The notes below the pieces were generated by a model. The model searched no databases, was not told the DNA's origin, and saw only the letters and a program-made list of their open reading frames with translations. A stretch of 64,000 bases of DNA from contig NC_069135.1 in assembly GCF_026914265.1 (NCBI RefSeq), positions 32,098,756-32,162,755 of the forward strand. Reading direction: 5' to 3'. Within the stretch, counting starts at the first letter, position 1, and the number at the start of each line of letters is the position of its first letter. Below are positions 21,047 to 34,505 of the stretch, piece by piece. Position numbers and translations under genes: made by a program. The DNA is from Mya arenaria (Eukaryota > Mollusca > Bivalvia > Myida > Myidae).

Positions 21047-24000
21047 ATGTACAGGCTTCTCACCATCGGCATCGTTCTTTTGTGTTGGAAATCTTCAAAG
21101 GTAGGACTATTTTAATTATTATTGTGTCCTAAGGAGTGTATTCAGGCATTTTAGATTTTTATAGCCAATGACTCTATAAAATGATTTTTAAAGGCGTTTA
21201 CTATGGTGGCATATAATTGCCGTAAGATAATCTGCTAACTTTCGCGAATCATTCCGTGTTAACCACTTAATATTCTGGATAATTATCTAGCTATCTAGTT
21301 GCGGTAAGAAAAACACGAATCTTATCTAGTTAACGAATTATGTTATTTATTATGTGGAATTCGCAACCCCTAACTAGTTAACCTTAAGAGGTGTAAAGCT
21401 AAAAATCGTAATAGGTGGCAATTCTGGGCACTTTCACGCCAGTGTTTAGTCTCTTTGATATGTATCTAACCAAAATCGTATCGCGAATATTAACTAGATA
21501 GCTATTTAACTTTCGCGAAAATTAAGAACTTCACACAAAACATTTCGCGCAAGCTATCAGGTTATCTTTAGACAGTAATATGCCACTATTATTTACAAAT
21601 CATATAATTTAAAAGAAGTAATAGCATAACTGTGCTTATGGCAGAGAATCGTTTCGTAAAGAGAATGAGGCTACAGGTATCTTCCCTAAGCGCCCAGCAC
21701 AATAACGCAGCCACTTCATTGGAGAACAATTATGTTCATATTTTACACAACGATGATAATCATCATCGCGAAATTATGATCGGTGATATTTCTACAACTC
21801 ATCGACTTTCGTTTTTACCTTAAAGGTAACCTGTACCATTTGTGACAATAAACCCTGTGGCTCCGGTGGCACTTGTACCTCATTAATCACGTCCCCGGGT
21901 TACGAGTGCTCGTGCTTCTCGGGTTTCTTGTCGCCAAACTGCGCGGACCGCGATGAGTGTTCAATGGCGCTCGGCGTTTGCAACAATGGAAGTTGCGTCA
22001 ACACACCAGGAAGTTACCAATGTGCATGTTTCAAAGGCTTTACCGGAACTCACTGTAACAATGTGATGGAGGCTTGCGGGTATGTTTGCAATTTCCCTTT
22101 TGAAATATTATAATGCCCGTTAGAAAACATTGTACCTACGTTAGCCGTCGATTGCTCAATGGTATATCAAGGTCAGTGTTCTTATGGCACACATGTATTT
22201 TTTGTATATGTACAAAATACTGTATACTTTGTAGGTTTGCCATTGGCATATTTTAAATATAAAATAATTAATTATACTTTGCGACATTTATTTTCTCTTT
22301 GGTGCATTCGGATTTACATATCTACTTTCACTTTGTTTCATCCGTTATTTTTGCAGTTAATTCCATCATTGAGTTTCATTGGACGAAATTTTAATTGGCT
22401 ATTCATTCGCGCTAATGAAATTCCTTGGGTAAATTGTGCGGTTTTTATCATTCGATCTTGATTGTCGTGGCAGTCAGTTGACTTTAAAATATATTTTCAA
22501 TTTAACCTACCCACCCAACCCTTTTAATATTCTTCATTATGAAAGACGTTTATTTGTTTGTGTTGAATAAGAATTTCATGTCTGTTGTGCATTGAAGTAT
22601 TGTGATGGTACTAAGATAGTTGTGTTATTTTTGTTGTACTAGGTTTAATAAGTGTGTTTATGTTGCTATACGTATGAGCCATGTTAATTATAAGTTGTGA
22701 TATTGTACGTGTGCATCACATTTATCATGTTAATGATATGTACAACTTATTATTATGATAAGAACTTAGTTTATTTAACACTGTTGTTAAGTCTATGGCG
22801 AATATATACAAATATGTGTTGAGTTATTTCTTTGAAATGAGAATTATTTGTATTCTAATAAATGTCACGACATTATAAGCTACATAAACATGACAATCAT
22901 TTGGCGTTGTTCTTATTCTTCCTAAGTAATGGTTTTTATTTTTAATAATTAGCTATATAAAGAGCTGAGGATAATTGGAAAATGTTACCCATCTATTCCG
23001 TCTTATAATGCCTTTAACCTATGCACTAACGTTAACACTCGATTGCTCAATGCTATGTCAATGTACGTTCACTCTCTTTCACCAGGTCGTCACCATGCAA
23101 AAATGGGGGCACGTGTTCGGTGACGTCAGATGGCAGCCACGTGTGCAAGTGTTACATGGGGTTCAACCCGTCTATGGACTGTGATGATATAGACGAGTGT
23201 AACATGGTTTCCGGCCACAACCCATGCAATAACGGAACCTGCGTCAACACTCCAGGCAGCTTCTCTTGTTCCTGTAACGCCGGGTACCAGGGGAAGTTTT
23301 GTCGCGACGACGTCGACGAATGTTTGGATCGGTCCTGTCCTATATGTGTGAATACCCCAGGGTCGTATTCGTGTCAATGTACTGAGGGATATACTGGACA
23401 CGACTGCAAGATGGACGTGGATCCATGCGCGTCTAGCCCTTGTCGTCATGGATCTTGTGTGATCACAAACGGATCTTTCAAATGTAACTGCAATAATGGA
23501 TTTAACGGGTCTCTTTGCGAAAATGACTTCACACAGTGCTTACCTAGTGTATGTCTGCATGGCAGCTGTCAAAATATGTCAGGCAAGTTTGTATGCGTCT
23601 GCAATAACGGATGGAACGGCACGCATTGCGATGATGACGTCAACGAGTGCTCATGGGATCAGCCATCTGTCTGCGCCCATGGACAGTGCACAAACACAAA
23701 AGGGTCGTACTCGTGTCACTGTGACAACGGTTACCATGGAAACACATGTCAAAATGACGTTAACGAATGTGAATTTCGTCCTTGTGGAAACGGTTCGTGT
23801 ATAAACAATGATGGTTCTTACACTTGTAACTGTCCTTCGGGTTATTCCGGATTGCACTGTGAAAGAGATATTAACGAATATAATGATACAATAAAATATT
23901 GCAATAGAAGTGTTTGTATTGGAGGTGTTTGTAACAACACAGTTGGGTCGTTTCGCTGTGACTGCAATGATGAAGCAACTGGTGAATTTTGTTCAAACAT

Positions 24001-24849
24001 TACTACTAGTATTATGCCGGCAAAAACTTCAAACTCTACGCAGCACCAGGTCAGTCTCAAACAAGGCTACCATTGAGAATACATCTATACAAAAGAAGAA
24101 TGAATATGAGTGAAGAAATCTTTGTCTTATATAAACTGCATGCTTTCCTGAAAATCAGCTCAATTTAATTGTGTTATATCATAATTTCATATTTTATTAC
24201 ATTTAAACCACATATTATGAACTGCGTTTCTAGACATATAACAAATTATACTGCAAAGAATAATTATACACAAAACTAGCCTTATAAGGTTTGCTTTATA
24301 ACAGTCTTTATCAGTGGTTAGAAAACGACTTTTTTAACAAACGAAAAAAAAGAATAACAAATCAGATCTGAAAGAAATATTTAACACTGCAAATCTTATA
24401 GAGCTGGTTGGACGGTCATGCCTGGGTTTTTGGCGTTGTCGGTGCGGTTGCCCTGTGTGTACCATTTGCCATATTGGTGGCTGTGAAAATAAGAAGGTAA
24501 GACTTTAACATTTCGTTTCTACTACGTATGCACACAATGCTTACTTAATACGTCTTTCAAGAATATTTTGATGGTCTAGATATATACAAAACAATTTTCA
24601 AATGAGTTTCTATAGATGGTTCATCTAGAGACTATTTGTACAGCAATTATTTATGCAAGATACATTAAATAATTTCTCTCGAACAGTCTCTCCTCTTGCA
24701 GAAGACGTCAGGCGAACGCCGCTGATGAACAGTTCGGGCGGCTGGAAATCTCTTCTAATCCCTCCGTTTCCAGCACGTTCGACTCCCGCATGGTAGCAGG
24801 GAACCTCCTGTTTATGCAAGACATATTCGAGGGAATCGACGAAATATAA
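21047..24849 (+). CDS. EGF-repeat type I membrane protein, copy A (intact)
   Basis: Five exons: 21047-21100, 21826-22079, 23086-24049, 24402-24496 and 24702-24849, phases 0, 2, 0, 2, give 504 aa. Exon 1 encodes a signal peptide (MYRLLTIGIVLLCWKSSK). Exon 2 holds EGF 1-2 and exon 3 EGF 3-10, several with a calcium-binding start (DDVDEC, QNDVNEC) and the hydroxylation pattern CVNTPGSYSCQC. EGF1 (CGSGGTC) and EGF3 (CKNGGTC) fit the O-fucose consensus, and EGF6 (CASSPC) the O-glucose consensus known from Notch. EGF10 is unusual: its normal first Cys is Tyr (DINEY) and a new Cys lies downstream. Exon 4 is the membrane helix (residues about 432-452), with RRRR just inside. The tail ends GNLLFMQDIFEGIDEI and has no tyrosine, unlike D and G. 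The ligand is unknown. No frame break. Confidence 0.9.
22080..23085 (+). other. Intron 2 of copy A
   Basis: At about 1 kb it is much longer than in the other copies (about 180 bp), with an extra AT-rich block of some 800 bp. If it were retained, exon 2 would end after a few codons. No gene of its own is evident. Confidence 0.6.
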
Positions 24850-26584
24850 GCTGGTTTAACAGCTTTGAATTTTATCTCAGTTACCGGTTCTTTAAAAATT
24901 TATTTGGATATGTTAGTTTGACGTTTAGCATGTTTCCAGAATAGTGTTACGGCTCAACGGACAAGACATCAATTTTTCGCAAGTTAAAGATATCCTTTAC
25001 AAAACAATGTGTATGTTGGAAGGAGGCTGGGTGGTGTTGAAAGGGGGTTTGTGTGTAGAAAAGAAAATGTAAACATATTACCAAATATAAAACGTTTATT
25101 CAAGAAGTGTGAGAAGTTGGCGCGTTGCCCGTAGAATGACATCATCAAAAGGTTAAAGAATTGGCACGACCAATTAAATTAACAATTGGCATTATACAAA
25201 AAAAGTAATATGATTTTCAGATGGTCGATCTACGCTTTACGACCCAGTTTTACCTTTTTTGTTATTTTCATTTGTCGAGCTACGATATATGACTCACGTA
25301 AACCAAATTATGATATACTATGTTCGGCTTTAGTCGAAATAGTGAGCAAACAAACACACAGAAAAAACTAACTTAATGTGTGATATTTGCTTTACTTTTA
25401 TTTTAAATTAGCAATCAGCAAGCATATATCTTTCAACTGATAAAAACACATTATAGGGTCACCAGTCAACACACGTTTAAACGCGGTTAATGCAGCTATC
25501 AGAGAACCTAACGTTTTACTTCAGTGATAACATTCCTATGTTAAATGATGGGATCTATAACCAGATGGCCTTGACCAAGTCATTTTAAAATATTTCAGCC
25601 TGTTTGATTTTTTATAAAATATCTGCATACCTGTGAAATAATAAAACGCCAGGAACTCGTCTATTTAAAGTTTTTTTTTTCTGAAATCAACGTGTTTCTG
25701 CGTCCGGTATTTTGATATAGTTTACTCCGTTTCCAAATCCAAGGGTTGAATGCGAAAAGGTTCTAAGTGACATAACATATAGAAGCAGATAGAACCGTTT
25801 CGCATTCACCCCTTGGAATGTCCAGTTTCTCAAAACCTCGTAAAGTTACAATTTATTAAGACATGTCGGTTTGACATTTTGCTTATTCCTAGCATAAAGT
25901 TTCGGATTAACGGATATTGTTTAAACGAACCAGACAACGATACTCTCAAACATAAGAGATATTCGATACACAACTATTTGATTCTGGATAATTGGATGCA
26001 CACGATATTTTGAAAGAACTATTAAAAGGTGGGGAAAAAGAGAATATCTTCTCAAATTACCGAAAAAATATACATCAATATATTAAACAAGTTATTTTGG
26101 TGCTAAAATGTTGTAAAATATGCCGTTTATGTTAATGTTCGATCTCCGCTGATATAAGGAACAAGTGTTCGAACTGAAATCACTTCGTTCTAAGTACAGT
26201 CCCTAGAGGTGTTTGTGCGCATTTTTTGTCTAGAGCGTTTCTTTGTATATTTGTGTTGGGGGATGACTAAAGTCCAATTATTTCTATTCATCAGTAAGCA
26301 GCAAGCAAAAACGTTTCAACGACGTCTAAATTATATAAGGTCACCAGACAACACAAATTGTCAAACAGCTTGTACAGATTTCAGAGAAACTGTGGTAGTT
26401 GTGGATCGGAGCCATTGAAATACCGTTTGTACTGATCGTTAGAGGAGGTGTGGAAATTGTCCTGTACACCGAACTGTTTTGTTGACTTATTTTGCTGAAG
26501 GTTTTAACTGTGACTTATGTGTATTTGTGTGTTTTGAGACTGTTATTCAGTTTAATGCTTAAAACTACGGTAACATATCATTAA
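24850..26584. other. Intergenic flank after copy A
   Basis: It contains the downstream block shared by the units (GTTGGTTTGACGTTTAGCATG-like words near 24920, ATGGTCGATCTACG near 25219). No gene was seen. Confidence 0.6.
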
Positions 26585-26755
26585 TAAGATAAGAAAAGAT
26601 AAGATAAGATAATCTTTATTTAAAGTCGGTTATGATAAACATGAAAACACTAGCTGATAGCTATTTTACGACTTAATAGATTATCCAATAACAGACAAAC
26701 AAAAGACCTGCAAAGATTCAAGATCATAATATCACATGTTAAAACGTTAATACAT
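26585..26755 (-). mobile_element. Short non-LTR tail element, minus strand
   Basis: On the minus strand this reads ...CCGACTTTAAATAAAGATT followed by TTATC/TCTTATC tandem units. The same CCGACTTTAAATAAAGATT precedes the TCTTGTA tail of the LINE fragment ending at 37475. In the E flank (about 45238-45300) the sequence either side is continuous without it, so it is an insertion of about 170 bp. It is either a 5'-truncated LINE or a SINE that shares a LINE tail. Confidence 0.65.
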
Positions 26756-27907
26756 AGGTTGCAAATCGTATATTATAGTGTTGTTTTTTTTCTTATGATA
26801 ATATCAGATAATATTTCAAAACCGTCTAGAGTCAATCTGGTTATGATTATCATATTACCCTTTTTTCGTTCATAATAAATTGATGTCATTAAACGGAATT
26901 AAAGTTCGCCGATTTTTCTTTTGTTAAAGCTATGCATCTTAATACCGCCAATATGAATACCTTAAACCTCGGTAACACCAACATAGAAAGGAAATTGGTC
27001 GCCACTAGTCTTTTCAGCGTGCACAAAACCTGGCTGTGACCGATGTGATCGCTGAATGGTTACAATTGATCTGTTAGAAGTCTTTAACCGTTAAATCTTA
27101 CTTTTGAAGATTGGGTGGATTGTGATGTCATCGGTTTCAGCTAGACAAAGTTTTGACTATTTCAACATTGGTGCGACCTATCTGATTGATCAGTGATGAG
27201 GCGATGACCGGCCGATGCATTAAGGCGACTGATTGCCGATCATTGTTTGATGATGGTTTCCAAGCGTGCGCCGATCATTCACCATTGAGGCAGCAATATT
27301 TCATTTTCTATAAAATAAATACTTATCTGCGCATAACAACATCATTCTGTCATATCTTTTACTTTTTTTATTTTACACTCTTCATTTCTGTGTGTGAATG
27401 CAAGAAACAAGTATGTACATAATAAGGAAAGCAACTTCAGCCATTTTATTGAGTCTTTTCATGCGTATAAAGTGCAACTGTTCTTCTATGAGCATAAATA
27501 GCTGGCGAAAGTCCAGTAAACGCTTATTTAAGATGCACCTGTTTGTGGTACAACAATTCCACAAATGTTGTAAAAGGGTGCAGTTGAAGCAAATTTCCTT
27601 AATTGTAGTTTTTCTTTCGAAATTACATAGTTTTACCTTTCAAAAAAAAAGTATAATTGTTAAGAAACGGCTTACCCGATGGAAAAGATATAACAAATCA
27701 AAATAGGGTGTGTATGGTATGGTACTTCCGATAAATGTGTGAAAACTTATTTTGATACGGTATTAATAGACGCTATTCGATTGTTTTGATTTAAATAATC
27801 TTCGAATATTATCATCCGATAAACTATGTTTACATTTAAGATATGTAACACAATTACAATATATAGAGATATCCAATTTTCAAAATATTTGAACAAAAAG
27901 TATCAAA
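26756..27907. other. 5' flank of copy B
   Basis: This region is homologous to the flanks of A and E: the CGGTCG module at about 26975-27300, and GATGCACCTGTTTGTGGTAC near 27533, matching 20666 and 46136. Open frames here are without motif. No TATA box can be assigned with confidence. Confidence 0.6.
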
Positions 27908-29410
27908 ATGTACAGGCTTCTCACAATCGGCATCGTTCTTTTGTGTTGGAAATATTCAAAGGTAAGAATATTTCTGATTGTTATTGTGTTCCCTTTAGTG
28001 TATATTCTGGCATTTTAGCATTATTTACAATAGCTCTAAGTGTATATGGCAGAGCATCGTTTCGTAGAGAGCAGGCCCCAATTTCTCGAAACTTCCTAAG
28101 TCCCGTATAACAGGATTAAGCTAAACTCAATGTTTTTGTTTTTCAATTAGTTGCATAATATTTACTTAGTTGTTATACCTTAGATAGGAATTATCTATAT
28201 GCTTATTACATTTAACCATTTTTCATTTATCGAAATTCATTTCAAGTTTGTATTTTGGACAATTGAAATAAGCTACTTAAGCCTATTAAGCTTAAGAAAT
28301 TTCGAGAAATTGGGGCCAGGAGGCTTTCCTTACATTCTCCTAGACCCCGACCCCATTTCACCTCAATGGAGCACAATACTGCTCATATTTTACACAACGA
28401 TGGAAATTACTATCACGAAATTATGAACGGTTATGTTTTCATAAATCGTCCATGTTCGTCTTTAGTTTAAAGGTTAGGTGCACCATATGCGAAAATAAAC
28501 CCTGTGGCTCCGGCAGGACTTGTACCCCATTGCTCACATATCCGGGTTACGAGTGCACGTGCTTCGCAGGCTTCCTGGCGCCAAACTGCACGGACCACAA
28601 TGAGTGTTCAATGGCGCCCGCAGTATGCAACAATGGAAGTTGCGTCAACACACAAGGAGGTTACCACTGTGCATGTTTCAAAGGCTTTACCGGAACTCAC
28701 TGTAACAATGTGATGGAGGCTTGCGGGTATGTTTTCTTTTTCCATTTTGAAACATTATAATGCCTGTTCGAAAACATGGTTCCAACGTTAGCCGTCGATT
28801 GCTTAATAGAATATCAAATTCAGTGTTCTTATGACACACATATAATTTCTGTATACGACTTTGTTTGAACTATCAACGACATGAAAGTTGCAACACTATC
28901 TTCACCAGGTCGTCACCATGCAAAAATGGGGGTTCGTGTTCGGTGACGTCAGATGGCAGCCACGTATGTAAGTGCTACCTTGGGTTTAACCCATCCACGG
29001 ACTGCGATGATAGGGACGAGTGTTACATGGTTTCCGGTCACAATCCATGCAATAACGGAACCTGCGTTAACACTCCAGGCAGCTTTTCTTGTTCCTGTAA
29101 CACGGGCTACCAGGGAAAGTTTTGTCGGGAACAGGTCGACGAATGTTTGAGTAATTCCTTTACCAATCGATATATGTTAATTGTGTGTCAATGTATTGAA
29201 GGATATACTGGACACGTCTGTCAGATGGACGTCAATCAATGCGCGTCCAGTCCTTGTCGTCATGGTTCATGTGTAACACACAAAGGAATCTTTCAAATGT
29301 AATTTTGATAAAGGATTTAACGGGACTCTTTGCGACAATGATATCACACAGTGCTTGTCAAGTGCGTGCTTGCATGGCAGCTGTAAAAATTTTGTGAAGA
29401 AAAAATGTTA
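27908..29410 (+). pseudogene. EGF-repeat gene copy B, 3'-truncated
   Basis: Exon 1 (27908-27961, MYRLLTIGIVLLCWKYSK) and exon 2 (28473-28726) are open and correctly spliced in phase. Exon 3 starts at 28909 and reads EGF 3-6, but EGF5 has a local change that removes two cysteines (SNSFTNRY), and an extra base shifts the frame within EGF6 near 29280. In the next frame coding resemblance continues through EGF7 to about 29400 and then stops: the sequence jumps directly into the downstream flank. EGF 8-10, the membrane exon and the tail are gone. It could at most make a short secreted EGF protein. Confidence 0.88.
28074..28317. mobile_element. MITE in intron 1 of copy B
   Basis: GGCCCCAATTTCTCGAAACT, then TCCTAAG, is mirrored by CTTAAGAAATTTCGAGAAAT, then TGGGGCC. 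A decayed version lies at the same place in copy E (about 47164-47416), but copy A lacks it. It therefore inserted in the common ancestor of B and E after their split from A. Confidence 0.8.
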
Positions 29411-30825
29411 ACTAATTAACCAAAAAAGGTATACAAAAGAGTTGTGTGAAATTGACGCGTAGCTCGTAGATCGCATATCGATATTAATTGGCTGAGCTAC
29501 GAAATATAACTCAAGTCAATCAACAAATGACATTTACATTCGATTGCAGTTGGAATGAAGGTCAGCTTTACACACTTACTATATATAATGTTCTCTGAGT
29601 CATTTTTTAATTACTTACATATTAATTAATAATCAGCAAGCATATTTCTTTCAAATGATATCAAAATTATTTATGGTCACCCCGCAGCACACTTTAGCAT
29701 ACGGTTAAAGGAACTATCAGATATAAGCTGACTTATTTGTGGGTTGGAGTCCTTTAAGTATGACGTTTGTGCTGACTGGTGGAGAACTAGTGAGTATTTA
29801 CCAATGAACCGTTACTGGTATGCTGTCATATTTTGTTGATGATTATGGCTGTTCGAAATGTGTGTTTGCATGTTTTTTAGATTGATATTCAGTCAATGCT
29901 TAAAACTACGGTAACAACTCATTAAAACATCAGATATAGGGTACAGTTTATCCAATTGAGTATTATAGTCTGGTTTTTTTCTGCTGATAATATATTGATG
30001 TTAATCTTTCAATATCGTCTAGAGTCCATCTGGCTATGATAACCCCGTTATCTTTTTACATTGATAATAAAACTGATGTCATAAAATAGAATTGAAATTC
30101 GTCAATTAAGGTTTATATATAGCCATTTCTCTTTATACCGCCAATATTTATATCTCATGACCCAGTCGCTTCAATGTTTTTGAGCGGTCGCAAAACATTA
30201 TCGGTCGCATCCAGTGTTTTGAGCTTACACAAGAGACTGGCTGTGACTGATTTGGTCATTTAGCGGTTTCATTGATCTTATAGAAATCTCCCAAAGAGTT
30301 CGTATTCTTCGTCTTTTTTCGATGACTGGCTTGCAATATGACACCTTCTATATAAAAATACCTGTCTGCGCATTACAACAGCATTTTGTTACATGTATTT
30401 ACAGAGTTCACATAACCGATTCTTGCATTATCACATTTCTTCCCACAGATACGCAATGTGAACACAAACAAAATAAAAATAATAAATCAAACGTTTGTAC
30501 ACCATCATGAAAGCAACTGTAGCATTTTTATTTCTTCTGCACGCGAACAAAGTGGAACTGTGTGATATTTTTTTATCGATCGACAACTCGCCATTCAGTA
30601 GCAACCAGTCACAGAAGATCCGCTGACTGTATCCACCGACCGGTATCAAGCAGCCCTGGTTTTCTTTAACGCTTACTACATGCTTACGAAACTTCAGCTC
30701 CACCAATTATCGGTGTTGCAAAGAAATCGATTATTCTTTGGTTCAACTATGCCTTTTGTTTACTTGTTGATATGTTCCCGTATGATTTATATTTCATCTG
30801 ATATGACATGGAATTTACCTTAAAG
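29411..30825. other. Intergenic flank between B and C
   Basis: Shared downstream block (GACGCGTAGCTCGTAGATCG near 29455) followed by a shortened copy of the upstream CGGTCG module (about 30170-30340). No signal-peptide exon precedes copy C. No independent gene. Confidence 0.6.
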
Positions 30826-33190
30826 ATAACCTGTACCATTTGCGACAATAAACCCTGTGGCCCCGGTGGCACTTGTACCCCATAACTCACGTCTTCGGGA
30901 TATGCTTCTCGGGTTTCTTATCGCCAAACTGTGCGGACCGCAATGAGTGTTCAATGGGGTCCGGCATCTGCAACAACGGAATATGCGTCAACACACCAGG
31001 AAGTTACCACTATGTATGTTTCAAAGGCTTTACCGGACGTCACTGTAACAATGTGATGGAGGCTTGCGGGTATGATTGCTATTTCCCTTTTGAAACGTTA
31101 TAATACCTGTTAGAAAACATTATACCTACGTTAGCCTTCGATTGCTTAATGGTATATCAAGGTCAGTGTTCTTATGGCACACACGTAATTTCTGTACATA
31201 AATTTATTTGACCTATCAACGACATGAAGATTTCATCACTATCTTTCACCAGATCGTCACCATGCAAAAATGGGAGTACGAGTTCGGTGGCGTCAGATGG
31301 CAGCCACGTGTGTAATTGTAACGTGGGGTTCAACCAATCCAAGGACTGCGATGTTATAGACGAGTGTAACATGGTTTCCGACCACAACCCATGCAGTAAC
31401 GGCACCTGTGTTAACACTCAAGGCAGCTTCTATTGTTCCTGTAACGCCGGGTACCAGAGCAAGTTTTGTCAGGACGACGTCGACGAATGTTTGAGGTATT
31501 CCTGCCCTAAAACAAAAATATGTGTAAACTCCCCCGGGTCGTATTCGTGTCAATGTATTGCGCGATATCCTGGACCCAACTGCCAGATGGACCTCGATCA
31601 ATGCGCTTCTAGTCCTTGTCTTCATGGTTCTTGTGTAAACACACAGGGATCTTTCAAATGTAACTACAATAAGGGATTTAAAGGCTCTCTTTGCGACATT
31701 GACGTCTCACAGTGATTATCTAGAGCATGCCTGCACGGCAGATGTCAGCATACGCTAGGCATGGCGGTATGCGTCTGCAATAAAGGATGGGACGGCGCGC
31801 ATTGCGATGTCAACGTTAACATGTCGCATTAACATTAACGAGTGTTTATATCAGCTATCCGTCTGCGTAAATGGAAAATGCATGAACACGATGGTGTACT
31901 CGTGCCAGACTGACAACAATGACCATGGAAACGCGAGTCAAAATAACATCAACGCATGTGACACTCGGCCTTGTGGAAACAGTTTGTTTATAAAAAAAAT
32001 GTTGGTTCTTACAGATGTAACTGTTCTTCGGGTTATTCCAGTGTTTACTATGAAAGATATTTTAACGAATGTACTGATACTCCTTACAAAGGATGTGATT
32101 GTGTCAATACAAATAGTTCGTTTCACTGTGACTGCCATACTGTAGGTACTGGTGAGTTTTGTCAAAACGTTACTATTATGCCGGCAAGAGCTTCAAACTC
32201 TACGCAGCCTCCGGTCAGTTTCAAACAAGGCTACCATTGAAAATACATCTTCACGAAAGAAGAATTAAAAGGAATAAAGATTTCTTTGTCTGATATTAAC
32301 TGCATGCTTTCGGGAGGAAAACTAAGCTCAATTCGAAAATTTGTTATATCACTTTGATTATTTTAGTACATCTTAACCACATATTATTAGCCACGTTTGA
32401 AGACATTAAGCAATATATTTTTGCTGAATAGTATAATAACTTCGAATACTAGCCTTATAAGGTGTCCGTGTTATTAAAACGTATTGAGTATCAAACAGTC
32501 TTTACAAGAAGTAATAAAACGACTTTAATATAAACAAACGGAAACACAAAAATTATTGACAAAACCAAAATTTAGACCAGTCCATCTGGAATTTCAACAA
32601 ATAAGATGAAATACAAAGTTTACATTGCAAATTTTTTAGAACTGGGTGGCCGGTCATGCCTGGAGATTTCGGTGTTGTTGGGCTGGTTGTCCTGCTGGTA
32701 TCAATCACCATTTTGGCGGCTTGGAAAATAAAAAAGTAAGACTTCAATATTGCGTATCTATAACGTATGCACAAGCTAACAAAAATTACAAAGAAAATTG
32801 CTTGTTTTCAATTGTTTTGGTGTCTGTCTTTCATTGTACGTATATATAACCCTGATTCATCAGAATTATGATTATGATATATTCTATAACATATTTAAAT
32901 ATATTTCAGAACGTTCTTCTTAAATATTGCAAAAAAATATTGTGATTTATTCCAGAACAATTTGATGGTCTAAATATATCTAAAAAGTTTCAAATGAGTT
33001 ATATAGATTGTTCATCTATAGACTATTTGTACAGCGATAATTTATGCAAGATGCACCAACATCTCTTTCGAACAGTCTCTCCTCTTGCAGACGACGCCAG
33101 GCGAACGCCGTTTATGAGCAGTTCGGCGGCTGGAATTACTATCTATTCCTTCAGTTTCAAGCATGTTTGACGACCGCATGAGTACAGGAA
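30826..33190 (+). pseudogene. EGF-repeat gene copy C, multiply broken
   Basis: The signal-peptide exon is absent. Exon 2 (30826-31069) has TTA to TAA after GGTCTP and a deletion that shifts the frame. Exon 3 (31253-32213) opens with EGF 3-6, then has a TGA in place of Cys in EGF7 (near 31713) and further disruption in EGF 8-9. The membrane exon (32640-32735) has one extra base, so the helix is not read. The tail exon starts at 33091 with AVYEQFG, loses one G after that, and its last codons are deleted. EGF5 keeps a longer CPKTKIC loop that intact copies lack. Confidence 0.9.
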
Positions 33191-34300
33191 ACCGCCTGTT
33201 TATGCAAGACATATGCAAGGAAATCTCAGTTATTGGTACTTCAATAATTTATTTGGATTTGTTGGTTTGACGTTTAGCATGTTTCCAGAATATTTTACGG
33301 TTCAACGGATATCGTTAAGACGGACTACACATCGATATATGCATAACTAAGATATCCATTACAAAAGAATGTGTCTGTTGGAAGGGAGCTGGGTGTTGAA
33401 AGGGTGTTTGTGTCCAGAAAAGAAAATGTAAACATATTACCAACCATGATTCTTATATTAAAGAGGTGTGAGAAGTTGGCGCGTAGCTCGTAGAATGATT
33501 CCATCCAAATATAAAAGAATTGGCTCAACATAAACAATATTGGTTATTAGTAAAATCTAACAATTTGTATGTTCATCAGATGGTCAATCTACGATCTACG
33601 ATCCAGTTCTATCAAATGTCCATGTTATTTTCATTGGTAGAGCTACGACCGAGGTAAACCATAATATTACATATATGCTCGATTTCCGTCGAAATAATGA
33701 GCAAACATACAAACTAAAATAACTTAATGCATGATAATTGTTTTAATGTAAATTAATTCAGACACCAGCAAGCATATGTCTTTCAAATGATATTAAAACA
33801 ACATAGGGTCACCAGGCAACACACTTTCAGATACAGCTAATGCAGCTATCAGAGAACCTTACTTTTTTGTGGGTCTAAGTCCGTAAAATAATATAAATTT
33901 CGAAATGTCAAATCGTGATTCAACTTACTCGACTGAGTTGAAAATGTTCAAAAATCATTCTTATTTTACAGTTATATATTTTTTTCGGAAGCCCATACTT
34001 GTGTGATGAAATGACGTCAGAAACTCGTCTATTTACAGTTATATATTTTTTGTGAAGCCAACGTGTTTCTGCTTCCTGTACTGTAAGTTATTTTAGTTCG
34101 TTTTGTCAGGAACTTGCTTAGTTAGAGTTATATTATTTTGTAGAGACCAATGTCTTTTCCCTTCATGCATTGTTTTAGTTATCTTAGTTCGTTTCCAATT
34201 GTTCAGTTTTGCAATACCTGGAATGTCCGATTGTTGCTTACATATTGTTCCCCGAACGATTCTTAAGTAAACGAAGGGGGTATAAAAACCAAGTTAGTTC
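33191..34300. other. Intergenic flank after copy C
   Basis: Downstream block shared with other units (GTTTGACGTTTAGCATGTTT near 33267, GATGGTCAATCTACGATCTA near 33578). No gene. Confidence 0.6.
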
Positions 34301-34505
34301 TTAGGTTTTGACCACATAATTATGAGCTAAGTTTCGATACTTCGAGCAATATATTTTTGCTGAATAGTATGATTTTATCCAATACTTGCCTTATAAGGTT
34401 TCCATATCATCAATAAGTGTTGCATATTAAACATTCTTTACCAATAGTTAAACAACGACTTTTATAACAAACAAAAAGCGAGGAAATATTTAACATTGCA
34501 ACCAA
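34280..34505 (+). pseudogene. Relic of an EGF unit (intron 3 only)
   Basis: The sequence from about 34310 to 34500 matches the intron just before the membrane exon of copy E (49070-49260), ending AATATTTAACATTGCA. It then jumps straight to the block found after the E tail (ACCAATTTCCATGTGTATC, cf. 50372). The membrane and tail exons were deleted. It marks a further lost gene copy. Confidence 0.65.

Noticed and set aside
22159-22461. 100-codon frame in intron 2 of copy A
   Set aside because: Hydrophobic AT-rich composition with no family resemblance and no counterpart in other copies.
23126-23857. Minus-strand open frames opposite EGF exons (also at 31293, 41305, 48571, 55576, 59487 and 60012)
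   Set aside because: Shadows of the EGF coding strand; biased codon use keeps the complement open.
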